Below, one piece after another: positions 45,639 to 54,323 of a stretch of DNA of 64,000 bases (positions are counted from its first letter, which is position 1; every line of letters begins with the position of its first letter). The notes beneath the pieces are model-generated. The model was given only the letters and a program-made list of their open reading frames with translations, had not been told where the DNA came from and did no database searches. The stretch spans positions 620,001 through 684,000 of the forward strand of contig NZ_JAQZAK010000002.1 in the NCBI RefSeq assembly GCF_028737265.1. The letters are read 5' to 3'. Made by a program: the position numbers and the translations under genes. This stretch comes from Actinomycetospora callitridis. GTDB lineage: Bacteria; Actinomycetota; Actinomycetes; Mycobacteriales; Pseudonocardiaceae.

Positions 45639-45670
45639 AGGGCCCCGCAGCGCACGCGCTCCGGGGCCCT
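45639..45670. terminator. Bidirectional terminator between M23 peptidase and pcrA
   Basis: AGGGCCCCG (45639-45647) pairs with CGGGGCCCT (45662-45670). An inner AGCG/CGCT stem extends it past one mismatch to a CACG loop. It lies between converging genes. Confidence 0.85.
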
Positions 45671-45778
45671 CGTCGTTGCGTGCTCGGCGAGGCGGACCGG
45701 GCCTCCGACCTGTGGGTCCGCCGCCTGATCCCGGAACGGACGCGCGCGTAACCGGCCAGGCAGGGAGGTGGTGGGGCG

Positions 45779-48337
45779 CTACAGCTTCGTGAGCGGCACG
45801 CCGCCGATGAGCATGAGCCGCACGGTGCCCGACGACCCGAAGTCGATGGTCGCCGTCGCCCGCGAGCCGACGCCGTCGACCGTGGTGACCGTGCCGAGGC
45901 CGTACTTGTCGTGACTGACGCGGTCGCCGACGTCCAGCGAGATCGTCGGCGCCTCCTTCCAGTCCGGCCGCATCGGCGACGGGCGGGACGGGCGCCCGCT
46001 GACGTCGGTGCCGGGGCTCGCCCAGCGCCCGGAACCGAACCGCGTGCGGCCCACCGGCGACGAGCGCTCGAAGGTCGGCTCGACGCGCCGCCACTCCCAC
46101 ACGTCGGCGGGCACCTCGTCGAGGAACCGCGACGGCGGGTTGGCCTGGGGCTGCCCGTACGCCGAGCGCATCACCGCGCGCGAGAGGTAGAGACGCTGCT
46201 GGGCGCGGGTGATGCCGACGTAGGCGAGGCGGCGCTCCTCGGAGAGCTCCGCGGGGTCGGCCAGGGCCCGCGAGTGCGGGAAGATGCCGTCCTCCCAGCC
46301 GGTGGCGAACACGACCGGGAACTCGAGGCCCTTCGCGGTGTGCAGCGTCATCAGCGTGACCACTCCGTCGCCGCCGTCGGGGATCGAGTCGGCGTCGGCC
46401 ACCAGCGACACCCGCTCGAGGAACGCCTCGAGCGAGCCCGGCTCGGCGAGGCCGTCGCCCGGGGTCTCGTCCTGGCCGGCACCATCCTGGCCGTCACCCT
46501 CGGCCGCCGCGGCCGGCTCCTCCTCGAGCCCCTCGGCGTTGACGGCGTCCTGGACGAACTCGCGCGCGACGCTGACGAGCTCCTGGAGGTTCTCCAGGCG
46601 CGACTGCTCCTGCGGGTCCTCCGAGCCCTCGAGCTCCTTGCGGTAGCCCGAGCGGTCGAGGATCGCGTCGAGCACCTCGTCGACCGACGCGCCGCCCGCC
46701 ACGGTGGCGGCGAGCCCGTCCATCATCTCGACGAAGTCGGCGATGTTGCGCTGCGAGCGCGTCGCGAGCCCGTGGACCTCGCCCGCCGCGGCACGGCGCA
46801 GCGCCGCGGCGAACGTGATGCGCTCGCGGTCGGCGGCGTCGGCCACCACGGACTCGGCGCGGTCGCCGATGCCGCGCTTCGGGACGTTGAGGATGCGGCG
46901 CAGCGACACCGTGTCCTCGGGGTTGGACAGCACCTTGAGGTAGGCCATCGCGTCGCGGACCTCGCGGCGCTCGTAGAAGCGGACGCCGCCGACGATCTTG
47001 TACGGGAGCCCGAGGCGGATGAACACGTCCTCGAAGACCCGGGACTGGCCGTTGGTCCGGTAGAACACCGCGACCTCGCCGAAGCGGACCTCGCCGGCGT
47101 CGACGAGCCGGTCGATCTCGGAGGCCACGAACGCGGCCTCGTCGTGCTCGTTGTCGGCCACGTAGCCGACGACCAGCTCGCCGTCGCCCGCGTCGGTCCA
47201 CAGCCGCTTGTCCCGCCGCTCGGCGTTGCGGCTGATGACGGCGTTGGCGGCGCTGAGGATGCGCTGGGTGGAGCGGTAGTTCTGCTCGAGCAGGATCGTG
47301 CGCGCCTCGGGGTAGTCGCGCTCGAACTCGACGATGTTGCGGATCGTGGCGCCGCGGAAGGCGTAGATCGACTGGTCGGCGTCGCCCACCACGCACAGCT
47401 CCGCGGGCTTGACCGAGCCGTCGTCGCTGCCCGCCGCCAGCGCCCGGACCAGCATGTACTGGGCGTGGTTGGTGTCCTGGTACTCGTCGACCAGGATGTG
47501 CCGGAACCGGCGCCGGTAGTACTCGGCGACGTCCGGGAAGCGGGTCAGCAGATCGACCGTGCGACCGATGAGGTCGTCGAAGTCGAGGGAGTTCGACTGC
47601 TGCAGGCGGTCCTGATAGATGGTGTAGACCTCGGCGGTGCGCTTCTCCGCCTCGGTGGCGGCGGCGTCGACGGCCTCGATCGGCGAGACCAGCTCGTTCT
47701 TCCACGCCGAGATGCGCGCCAGCAGGCCGCGGGGCGAGTACTTCTTGGCGTCGAGGTCGAGCCCGCGGGCGACCGTGGCGACCAGCCGCCGCGAGTCGTC
47801 CGCGTCGTAGATCGAGAACGTGGAGCTCAGCCCGAGGTGGCGGTACTCGCGGCGCAGGATCCGCACGCACATCGAGTGGAACGTCGAGACCCACATCGCG
47901 TTCGCGCGCCGGCCGACCAGCGCGGCGACCCGCTCGCGCATCTCGGCCGCGGCCTTGTTGGTGAAGGTGATGGCCATGAACTGGCCGGGCCCGACGCCCT
48001 GGTGGCGCATCTGCCAGGCGATGCGGTGGGTGAGGACCCGCGTCTTGCCGGACCCGGCGCCCGCGACGATGAGCAGCGGCGAGCCGGTGTGCACCACGGC
48101 CTCGCGCTGGGGCGGGTTCATGCCCTCGAGCAGCGGATCGTCCGCCGGATCGGGACGGCCGGTGTCCCGGCGGACCGCGGCTCCGGCCCCGGCGTCACCG
48201 CCCCCGGCGGCCGCGGCGGCGAGGCGGCGCGACAGGGCGGAGGCCGCCGAGCGCACCGGCGGGCCCGACCTCGCGTCGGACCCCGGATCGGACTCCGGGT
48301 CGGACGCGGGGGGGCGGGTGGCGGGACCGGTGCTCAT
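45779..48337 (-). CDS. pcrA: ATP-dependent DNA helicase PcrA/UvrD1
   Basis: 852 residues from the ATG at 48337. A disordered 70-residue start precedes LLEGMNPPQREAVVHTGSPLLIVAGAGSGKT (Q motif and Walker A near residue 95). Motifs follow in order: AITFTNKAAAEM, LVDEYQDTNHAQY, VVGDADQSIYAFRGA, LEQNYRST and VTLMTLHTAKGLEFPVVF. The C-terminal Tudor-like domain (VGDRVSHDKYGLGTVTTVDG) is the RNA-polymerase-binding module of PcrA. It works in repair and removal of stalled transcription complexes. It is divergent from the chorismate mutase leader, as Rv0949 is from Rv0948c. Confidence 0.95.
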   Translation of the reverse strand: MSTGPATRPPASDPESDPGSDARSGPPVRSAASALSRRLAAAAAGGGDAGAGAAVRRDTGRPDPADDPLLEGMNPPQREAVVHTGSPLLIVAGAGSGKTRVLTHRIAWQMRHQGVGPGQFMAITFTNKAAAEMRERVAALVGRRANAMWVSTFHSMCVRILRREYRHLGLSSTFSIYDADDSRRLVATVARGLDLDAKKYSPRGLLARISAWKNELVSPIEAVDAAATEAEKRTAEVYTIYQDRLQQSNSLDFDDLIGRTVDLLTRFPDVAEYYRRRFRHILVDEYQDTNHAQYMLVRALAAGSDDGSVKPAELCVVGDADQSIYAFRGATIRNIVEFERDYPEARTILLEQNYRSTQRILSAANAVISRNAERRDKRLWTDAGDGELVVGYVADNEHDEAAFVASEIDRLVDAGEVRFGEVAVFYRTNGQSRVFEDVFIRLGLPYKIVGGVRFYERREVRDAMAYLKVLSNPEDTVSLRRILNVPKRGIGDRAESVVADAADRERITFAAALRRAAAGEVHGLATRSQRNIADFVEMMDGLAATVAGGASVDEVLDAILDRSGYRKELEGSEDPQEQSRLENLQELVSVAREFVQDAVNAEGLEEEPAAAAEGDGQDGAGQDETPGDGLAEPGSLEAFLERVSLVADADSIPDGGDGVVTLMTLHTAKGLEFPVVFATGWEDGIFPHSRALADPAELSEERRLAYVGITRAQQRLYLSRAVMRSAYGQPQANPPSRFLDEVPADVWEWRRVEPTFERSSPVGRTRFGSGRWASPGTDVSGRPSRPSPMRPDWKEAPTISLDVGDRVSHDKYGLGTVTTVDGVGSRATATIDFGSSGTVRLMLIGGVPLTKL

Positions 48338-48386
48338 CGTCGGTCCACGGTACCGGGACCCCCCGACAGCGCCCCGCAGCCGACGG

Positions 48387-48415
48387 TTGGCGGCACCGGG
48401 GCGCGGTGGCATAGT
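48387..48415 (+). promoter_or_regulatory. Promoter of leader peptide and chorismate mutase
   Basis: TTGGCG (48387-48392) and CATAGT (48410-48415) are separated by exactly 17 bases. Transcription would begin around 48422, at the GTG of the leader ORF. Confidence 0.6.
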
Positions 48416-48422
48416 GACCCGC

Positions 48423-48485
48423 GTGCACGAGCAGTCGCGTCGATTTTTCTACGGGTACCGCACCCCGGTGCCCGTGGACACCTGA
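48423..48485 (+). CDS. Putative aromatic leader peptide (attenuator)
   Basis: A 20-residue ORF from GTG 48423 (or 48414 for 23 residues) with the core RRFFYGYR: two Phe and two Tyr within five codons. It sits 8 bases past a good -10, so it should be translated from a leaderless message. Its stop is followed by two GC-rich hairpins (48511-48580) and then by chorismate mutase, the branch enzyme for Phe and Tyr. That layout is the classical arrangement for control by ribosome stalling at Phe/Tyr codons. Its expression is not shown here, and the peptide itself needs no further function. Confidence 0.6.
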   Translation: MHEQSRRFFYGYRTPVPVDT

Positions 48486-48510
48486 CGCGCCCGCCGCGCC
48501 CGACCCACGC

Positions 48511-48538
48511 CGCCCCGGAGTCCACAGACCCCGGGGCG
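48511..48538 (+). promoter_or_regulatory. Attenuator hairpin 1
   Basis: CGCCCCGG (48511-48518) pairs with CCGGGGCG (48531-48538), 8 bp with a 12-base loop. Its left arm CCCCGGA can instead pair with TCCGGGG of hairpin 2 (48547-48553), so the two are mutually exclusive in part. Confidence 0.55.
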
Positions 48539-48543
48539 TCTTC

Positions 48544-48580
48544 GTGTCCGGGGTCAGGAGGACCCACCCACCCCGGACAC
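48544..48580 (+). promoter_or_regulatory. Attenuator hairpin 2 (terminator or RBS-masking)
   Basis: GTGTCCGGGGT (48544-48554) and ACCCCGGACAC (48570-48580) form a perfect 11-bp stem with a 15-base loop. It ends 5 bases before the GGAGG of chorismate mutase, so it could terminate transcription or limit ribosome access. There is no U-tract, as usual for actinobacteria. Confidence 0.65.
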
Positions 48581-48599
48581 CCCCTGGAGGCCGATCCCC

Positions 48600-48998
48600 G
48601 TGAGTGCCATGACCAGCGATCCCGCGCACGCCCCGACGTCCGACGCCGAGCCGGCACCGGAGCCCGCCCCCGAGGGCGCGCCGGAGACCGCGTCCGGGAC
48701 CGGCCCCGAGACCGCTCCGGACCTCCCCGCGCCGTTGGCCCCGGCGACCGCCGAGGAGATCCCCGCGCTGCGGGAGGAGATCGACGCGATCGACGCCGAG
48801 CTGCTGCGCCTCGTGCGCCGCCGCTCGGAGATCTCCCAGCGGATCGGCCTGGCCCGCATGGCCGCCGGCGGGCCGCGCATCGTCTACAACCGCGAGATGC
48901 AGGTCCTCGCCCGCTTCCGCGGGCTCGGCAGCGAGGGTCGCGAGCTCGCCATGCTGCTGCTGCGCCTCGGCCGGGGACGCCTCGGCGGGCGGAGCTGA
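48600..48998 (+). CDS. Chorismate mutase (AroQ type), Rv0948c-like
   Basis: 132 residues from the GTG at 48600, with GGAGG 9 bases upstream. An Ala/Pro/Glu-rich 50-residue start is followed by the catalytic helix EEIPALREEIDAIDAELLRLVRRRSEISQRIGLARMAAGG and the RIVYNREMQVLARF segment. The helix pattern with RR-S-E-I-S-x-x-I-G matches the short actinobacterial chorismate mutase, which is stimulated by DAHP synthase in M. tuberculosis. It converts chorismate to prephenate for Phe and Tyr. Expression is probably governed by the leader and hairpins just upstream. Confidence 0.88.
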   Translation: MSAMTSDPAHAPTSDAEPAPEPAPEGAPETASGTGPETAPDLPAPLAPATAEEIPALREEIDAIDAELLRLVRRRSEISQRIGLARMAAGGPRIVYNREMQVLARFRGLGSEGRELAMLLLRLGRGRLGGRS

Positions 48999-49199
48999 GA
49001 CGCGGCGCGGTGCCGCGGCGCCCGTCCCCGGCCTCCTGTCCGGCGGGCGAAGGGGACGGGCCGCATCCGCCCCGCCACACGAACGGCCGCATCCCGTGCG
49101 TCCTGACGGGTGAGGTCCCGGCACCGGGCGCACGCGCCGCACACCGCTGACCCTCGCGACGTACTACGGACCCCACACGACGAGTGGCACCCTGGTGTC

Positions 49200-49517
49200 A
49201 TGGGAACGGTCATCGACCTGATCGCCACGATCATCACCGTGCTGGGCCTGCTCGCCTCTTTGGGCTACGGCGGCTACCTGTTGATGCTCTCGTCGGTGGC
49301 ATCGAAGCGCCCGGGCGCCGGACATCTGGCCGCGGACGCGCGCGGTCGCATCCCGGCCGCCGGCGGCCTCGCGCTGGGCGCCCTCGTGGCCCTGCTGCTC
49401 ACCGGCGGCGGGGTCCCGCTGGACGTCATCGGGCTACTCGTCGGCGGCGGCGTGGGTCTCGTCGCGGTGAACCAGTTCCAGGGCGCCCGCAAGCGGCTCG
49501 CCTCCGGGTCGTCCTGA
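49200..49517 (+). CDS. Small hypothetical membrane protein
   Basis: 105 residues from the ATG at 49200. It has an N-terminal helix (LIATIITVLGLLASLGYGGYLLML), then a loop with RPGAGHLAADARGR, a second helix (GGLALGALVALLLTGGG) and a third (VIGLLVGGGVGLVAV) before a basic end. I do not recognise the family. The 200-base gap before it holds no feature I can name. It is followed by a double hairpin terminator. Confidence 0.6.
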   Translation: MGTVIDLIATIITVLGLLASLGYGGYLLMLSSVASKRPGAGHLAADARGRIPAAGGLALGALVALLLTGGGVPLDVIGLLVGGGVGLVAVNQFQGARKRLASGSS

Positions 49518-49524
49518 GCCGAAC

Positions 49525-49570
49525 GGTCGTCCCCGGACGACCGACGGCGACCGGTTGTGTACGACCGGTC
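49525..49570. terminator. Two successive hairpins after small membrane protein gene
   Basis: GGTCGTCC (49525-49532) pairs with GGACGACC (49535-49542), and GACCGGT (49549-49555) pairs with ACCGGTC (49564-49570). The first is 7 bases past the stop codon. The remaining 200 bases up to 49771 show only the GGAGGAG ribosome-binding site of the next gene. Confidence 0.65.
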
Positions 49571-49771
49571 GGCGGAGAGCGCCGAGCGCGCCAGGAGGCA
49601 CGACACGCCCATTGGGCGCCCTGACCCGGACGATGGACCTTCGTCCCCTGGATAGACCTTCCCCGCCCGGATGACACGCGAGTAGCCATGTCCTCACACG
49701 GAGTGGACGACGCGCCCCCGTCCCGGTGAACCCGGACCCGGCGCGTCCTCGACGGAGGAGGAGCCGGAGAC

Positions 49772-51802
49772 ATGCACGAGGGCGAGGGACGGCACGCCTG
49801 GTTCGACGAGCCGGCCACGACCACCGGTTCGCTCCTCGTCGTCCCCACCGTCCCCCCGCCCGCGCTCCCCGGGGACGACGACCCCGAGGTCGTCGCCCTC
49901 GAGGACGCGGACGACCTCGAGGACCTCGACGACGCCGGCCCGGACGAGGACGGCCCCGACGAGGACGGCCTGATCGAGCTCGTCCCGGTGCCGCGCCACC
50001 CCGTCCACGACCTGTTCGCGGACCCCGAGAGCGGGTCCGGGGCCGACGCCCCCCGCCACACCGCCGGCATCCCCGTCACCGAGATCCTCGCCCGGCTGAC
50101 CGTCCCGCCGCCGGTGATGGACCTGTCGTCCCCCGCGACGCCGTCCGGCCGCGAGCTCGCGACCGACGAGATCGTCACCGACGAGCCCCCGGCCCCCCTC
50201 GCCCGTCGGCGACCCACCCCGCCCACCCCCGGGCGCTCCGCGCGCCGCCGGACCAACGTGTTCGGCCGCGGGAACAGCCGGGCGCTCGGCGCGAGCACGG
50301 GCGTCCTGCTGGTCGCCGGCGCGGTCGCGAGCGTGGCCGGCCTGCCGCTGCCCGGCGTCCCGCCGCTCATCGAGGAGGGCCCGGGGACGGGCGGCCCGGT
50401 GGCGCTCCCGCCGGGCCTCGGCGGCCCCGGCCTGCCCGGCTCGGTCCCCGGCGCCCTGGGCCCGAGCGGCGTCCCCACGCCGGCCCAGGTGACGCTCAGC
50501 GCCTCGGTCGCCGACCTCGGCCTGGGGCTCGGCGCCCCGGGCGGGTCCGCCCTCGCGGGCCGCGGCCTCACCGGCGGTCCCCTGGCCGGCGGGACGGGCA
50601 CGCTCCCCGGCGGCGCCCCGGGCGGGGCGGACGGCGGCGCGCCCGGCAGCGGCGCCCCCGGCAGCGGCGCGCCCGGCGGAGGCGGCGGCACCCCCGGGCT
50701 CCCCGGCAGCGGAGGAGCCCCCGGCGGGGGCGGCACCGGCGGCGGCGGGACGCCCGGCGGCGGAGGCGGGGCCCCCGGGGGCGGTCCCGTCGGTGGCGTG
50801 ATCGACGGGGTCGGCGGCGTGATCGGTGGCGTCGGCGACACGGCCGGCGGAGTCATCGGTGGCGTCGGCACCGGTGTGGGCGGCGTGGTCAGCGGGGTCG
50901 GCACCACCGCGGGTGGTCTCGTCGGCGGCGTCGGCGACACCGTCGGCGACCTGGGGACCGGCCTGGGCGGCACGGTCGGGGGCGTCGGCGACTCCGTCGG
51001 CGGCCTCGTCGGCGGCCCCGTCGGGCCGGTGGTCAGCGGCCTCACCACGACCGTCGGCGACACCGTGGGCGGGCTGAGCACCACCGTCGGGGACACCGTC
51101 GGCGGGGTCGGCACCACCGTCGAGGGCGTCACCGGCGGGCTCGGGGACACGGTCGGCGGCGCCGGCACGACGGTCGGGACGACCGTCGTCGGCCTCACCG
51201 GGGTCGTCGAGACCACCGTCGGCGGCGTCGGACCGGTCGTCGACGGCGTCGGCGGCCTCTTCGGTGGCGTGCTGGCGGGCTCGACCCCCGTGAGCGGTGT
51301 GCCCGCGGCGGTCGGGAACGACGTCGTGGCGCCCGCCGCCTCGACCGTCCAGGGCACCGGCGAGGTCGCAGCGACCACGCTGGGCTCGGCCACCGAGGAC
51401 GTCGTCGAGCCCACGACCGACGCGGTCACGGACGCCGTCGACGGGACGGGTGAGGACGCGGCGAGCGCACTGGACTCGACCACCGACGAGGTCGCGTCGG
51501 CCACCGACGACGTCACCGACACCGTCGACGAGGTCGGCGACACGGCCTCCGACGCCGTCGACGACACCCCGATCGTCGGGGACACGGCCTCCGAGCTGGT
51601 CGAGGAGACCACGGACACGGTCGACGACACCGTGGACGACACCGCCGACACCGTCGACGAGGTCTCCGACTCCGCCGGCGACGCGGTCGAGGACACCAGC
51701 GAGGCCGTCGGCGACGCGGTGGACGACAGGGTGGACGACACGGTGGACTCGGTGTCCGACTCTGCGAGCGACACCGTCGACGGCCTGCTGGGCGGCTCCT
51801 GA
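49772..51802 (+). CDS. Low-complexity 11-residue-repeat protein with one membrane segment
   Basis: 676 residues. An acidic N-terminus (about 190 residues) with a basic patch LARRRPTPPTPGRSARRR precedes a single hydrophobic segment (ASTGVLLVAGAVASVAGLPL). A Gly/Pro-rich collagen-like stretch follows (about 210-335). Then come many 11-residue repeats of the type TTVGDTVGGVG up to about residue 505. The last 170 residues are rich in Asp, Thr and Val (DDTVDDTADTVDEVSD). I know no family with this layout. If the single helix is a membrane anchor or signal, the repeats are outside the cell, as a wall-spanning or surface protein. Codon use is as GC-rich as the neighbours. The Ser/Thr kinase gene follows on the same strand. 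Confidence 0.65.
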   Translation: MHEGEGRHAWFDEPATTTGSLLVVPTVPPPALPGDDDPEVVALEDADDLEDLDDAGPDEDGPDEDGLIELVPVPRHPVHDLFADPESGSGADAPRHTAGIPVTEILARLTVPPPVMDLSSPATPSGRELATDEIVTDEPPAPLARRRPTPPTPGRSARRRTNVFGRGNSRALGASTGVLLVAGAVASVAGLPLPGVPPLIEEGPGTGGPVALPPGLGGPGLPGSVPGALGPSGVPTPAQVTLSASVADLGLGLGAPGGSALAGRGLTGGPLAGGTGTLPGGAPGGADGGAPGSGAPGSGAPGGGGGTPGLPGSGGAPGGGGTGGGGTPGGGGGAPGGGPVGGVIDGVGGVIGGVGDTAGGVIGGVGTGVGGVVSGVGTTAGGLVGGVGDTVGDLGTGLGGTVGGVGDSVGGLVGGPVGPVVSGLTTTVGDTVGGLSTTVGDTVGGVGTTVEGVTGGLGDTVGGAGTTVGTTVVGLTGVVETTVGGVGPVVDGVGGLFGGVLAGSTPVSGVPAAVGNDVVAPAASTVQGTGEVAATTLGSATEDVVEPTTDAVTDAVDGTGEDAASALDSTTDEVASATDDVTDTVDEVGDTASDAVDDTPIVGDTASELVEETTDTVDDTVDDTADTVDEVSDSAGDAVEDTSEAVGDAVDDRVDDTVDSVSDSASDTVDGLLGGS

Positions 51803-51902
51803 ACCGCCGCGGGGGTGCGGTTGGGGCTCGCCGGGCGCGTGGTCGTCACCCGGTCGGGACCTCTACTGTGACCCTCGTGCACACACGGACGGGGAGCAGC
51901 CG

Positions 51903-53636
51903 GTGAGCGCTCCCCGCGTGGTCGCCGGGCGCTACCGCCTCGAGGAACGCATCGGCGCGGGGGCCATGGGCGTCGTGTGGCGCGGCACCGACGAGCGTCT
52001 GGGCCGGGTCGTCGCCGTCAAGCAGGTGTTCCTGCACGCCGGCCTCGACGAACGGGAGGCCGACGAGGTCCGTCAGCGCACCCTGCGCGAGGGCCGGATC
52101 GCCGCCCGCCTGCAGCACCCGCACGCGATCTCGGTGTTCGACGCCTCGATCGAGGGCGACGAGCCGTGGCTGGTCATGGAGTACCTGCCGTCGCGCAGCC
52201 TCGCCGCCGTCCTCGGCGAGCAGGGCACCCTCGAGCCGCGGACGGTCGCGCGGATCGGGCGCCAGGTGGCGGACGCGCTCGACGCCGCCCACCAGGCCGG
52301 GATCGTGCACCGCGACGTCAAGCCCGGCAACGTGCTGCTCGGTGCCGACGGCACGGTCAAGATCACCGACTTCGGCATCTCGCGCGCCACCGGCGACCTC
52401 ACGCTGACCCGCACCGGGATGCTCGCCGGCACGCCGGCCTACCTCGCCCCCGAGGTCGCCCGGGGCGAGAACTCGACCTCCGCGTCCGACGTGTTCTCCC
52501 TCGGCGCCACCCTCTACGCCACCGTCGAGGGCATCCCGCCCTTCGGTGCCGACGACAACGCGCTCGCGCTCCTGCACTCCGTGGCCGCCGGCAAGGTCGT
52601 CCCGCCGCAGCAGGCCGGCCCGCTGACCGCGCTGCTCATGCGCCTGCTGCGCGACGACCCCGCCGAGCGCCCGTCCGCCGCGCAGGCCCGCCAGGAGCTG
52701 GGGCGGATCGCGCACGCGGGCGGACGCACCGAGACCCCGCTCGCCGACCTCGTCCCCCTGGGCGCCACCGACCCCAACGGCGGCCCGCCGCCCGTGCCCG
52801 AGGCGCGGCACGGATCGGACCCCTGGGGCAGCGCGGGAGGTCCCGGCGGGCCCGGGTCCCCGCCGGGTAGCGGGCCGGCACCGGCCGGGCCGCCCACCCG
52901 CCAGGGCATGCCGGCCCCCGAGCCGCCGGTGTCGCGACGACGCCCGAGCCGCCGGCCGACCGCGACGATCGCCGTCATCGTGCTCCTCGTCGCCCTGGTG
53001 GCGGGCGGGGTCGTCGGCGTCGCCCTGCTCTCGTCGTCGGGCACCGACTCCACGGGCGCGACCGTCGAGCCGACCATCGGCGGCGGCGAGTCCGACCCGC
53101 AGGCGGCGATGGTGAGCGCGGTCCGCGACTACTACGGCGTGGTCACCGGGAACGAGGCCGCGGGCTGGGCCCGCCTCGGACCGAACCTGCAGGCCCGCAC
53201 GGGCGGCTTCGGGAACTACCAGGCGTTCTGGTCGACGATCACGTCTGTCCAGGTCGTCGACGCCTCGGCGCTCGACGCCGACACGGTGCGGGCGACGCTC
53301 GACTTCGCCCCCGAGGGCCGCGAGCGCAGCCAGGAGGTGCACGAGCTCGGCATGGTCCAGGGTCCCGACGGCCGCTGGCTCATCGACACCGACGAGAGCG
53401 TCGACGCGGCCAGCCCCCGGGCGGCCGCCACCGGGCTGAGCCTCGAGGCCCCCGTCGCGGAGGCGTCGGGTCCGACCACCACCTCGTCACCCCCGGCCAC
53501 GCGGGCCGAGGACCACGGCGGCGACGACCACGGTGGCGACCGCGGCGACGACCACGGCCGCGACGGCGGCCACGGGCGCGACGGCGACCACGGCGAGGGC
53601 GGCCACGGCGGGGACGACGACAGCGACGACAGCTGA
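51903..53636 (+). CDS. Receptor-type Ser/Thr protein kinase with His/Asp-rich tail
   Basis: 577 residues from the GTG at 51903 (GGGGAG upstream). The kinase domain runs from about 8 to 270: GAGAMG glycine loop at 18-23, VAVKQV with Lys40, HRDVKPGNVLL near 137, DFG near 156 and PAYLAPE. A Pro-rich juxtamembrane segment leads to one transmembrane helix (IAVIVLLVALVAGGVVGVALL, about 355-378). The extracellular part is not PASTA. It looks like an NTF2-like domain (VRDYYGVVTGNEAAGWARLG, about 400-500), and it ends in about 40 residues of HGGDD/GHGRDGDHG repeats likely to bind metal ions. TACTGT at 51864-51869 may be the -10. It probably senses an envelope signal. Confidence 0.87.
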   Translation: MSAPRVVAGRYRLEERIGAGAMGVVWRGTDERLGRVVAVKQVFLHAGLDEREADEVRQRTLREGRIAARLQHPHAISVFDASIEGDEPWLVMEYLPSRSLAAVLGEQGTLEPRTVARIGRQVADALDAAHQAGIVHRDVKPGNVLLGADGTVKITDFGISRATGDLTLTRTGMLAGTPAYLAPEVARGENSTSASDVFSLGATLYATVEGIPPFGADDNALALLHSVAAGKVVPPQQAGPLTALLMRLLRDDPAERPSAAQARQELGRIAHAGGRTETPLADLVPLGATDPNGGPPPVPEARHGSDPWGSAGGPGGPGSPPGSGPAPAGPPTRQGMPAPEPPVSRRRPSRRPTATIAVIVLLVALVAGGVVGVALLSSSGTDSTGATVEPTIGGGESDPQAAMVSAVRDYYGVVTGNEAAGWARLGPNLQARTGGFGNYQAFWSTITSVQVVDASALDADTVRATLDFAPEGRERSQEVHELGMVQGPDGRWLIDTDESVDAASPRAAATGLSLEAPVAEASGPTTTSSPPATRAEDHGGDDHGGDRGDDHGRDGGHGRDGDHGEGGHGGDDDSDDS

Positions 53637-53645
53637 GCTCGTCAG

Positions 53646-54323
53646 CTAGACCAGCCGGCGGTCGCTCGCCCAGCGCGAGAGCTCGTGACGGTTGGACGAC
53701 TGCGTCTTGCGCAGGACGCTCGACACGTGGGTCTCGACCGTCTTCACCGAGATGACGAGCTCGGCGGCGATCTCCTTGTACGACCAGCCGCGGGCCAGCA
53801 GGCGCAGGACGTCGCGCTCACGGCGGGTGAGCTGGTCGAGCTCGGGGTCGACGACGCCGGTGGCGCCGGGCCGGTCGGCGAAGGCGTCGAGCACGAAGCC
53901 CGCGAGGCGCGGGGAGAACACGGCGTCGCCGGCGTGCACGCGCACGACGGCGTCGGCGAGCTCGTGGCCCGAGATGGTCTTGGTGACGTAGCCGCGCGCG
54001 CCGGCGCGGATCACCGAGATGACGTCCTCGGCGGCGTCGGACACCGACAGCGCCAGGAACACGACCTCCGGGTGGTCCGGCCGGGTGCGGGCGAGCACCG
54101 CGGCGCCACCGCCGTCGGGCATGTGCACGTCGAGCAGCACGACGTCGGGCCTGCGGTGGCCGATGACGGCGACGGCCTCGTCGACCGAGCCGGCCTCGCC
54201 CACCACGCTGACGGTGCGACGCGCCAGCGACTCGAGCTCGGCGCGCACCCCGCGCCGGAAGAGCGCGTGGTCGTCGACGATCACGACACTGACGGCGTCC
54301 TCCGGCGTGGCGGGCTCGCTCAT
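53646..54323 (-). CDS. LuxR/NarL-family response regulator
   Basis: 225 residues. The receiver domain (SVVIVDDHALFRRGV with the Asp pair, VVLLDVHMPDG with the phosphorylated Asp, and GYVTKTISG with the conserved Lys) is followed by a LuxR helix-turn-helix (LTRRERDVLRLLARGWSYKEIAAELVISVKTVETHVSSVLRK). Its ATG overlaps the stop of the upstream histidine kinase in ATGA. It ends 9 bases from the kinase gene at 51903, convergent. Targets are unknown, but the divergent PspC operon at 55872 is a natural candidate. Confidence 0.92.
   Translation of the reverse strand: MSEPATPEDAVSVVIVDDHALFRRGVRAELESLARRTVSVVGEAGSVDEAVAVIGHRRPDVVLLDVHMPDGGGAAVLARTRPDHPEVVFLALSVSDAAEDVISVIRAGARGYVTKTISGHELADAVVRVHAGDAVFSPRLAGFVLDAFADRPGATGVVDPELDQLTRRERDVLRLLARGWSYKEIAAELVISVKTVETHVSSVLRKTQSSNRHELSRWASDRRLV

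Noticed and set aside
50640..50790. GC-rich Gly repeats as possible intergenic or non-coding repeat DNA
   Set aside because: The repeats stay in one open frame with a good ribosome-binding site at the start and a normal stop, so they are taken as coding low complexity.
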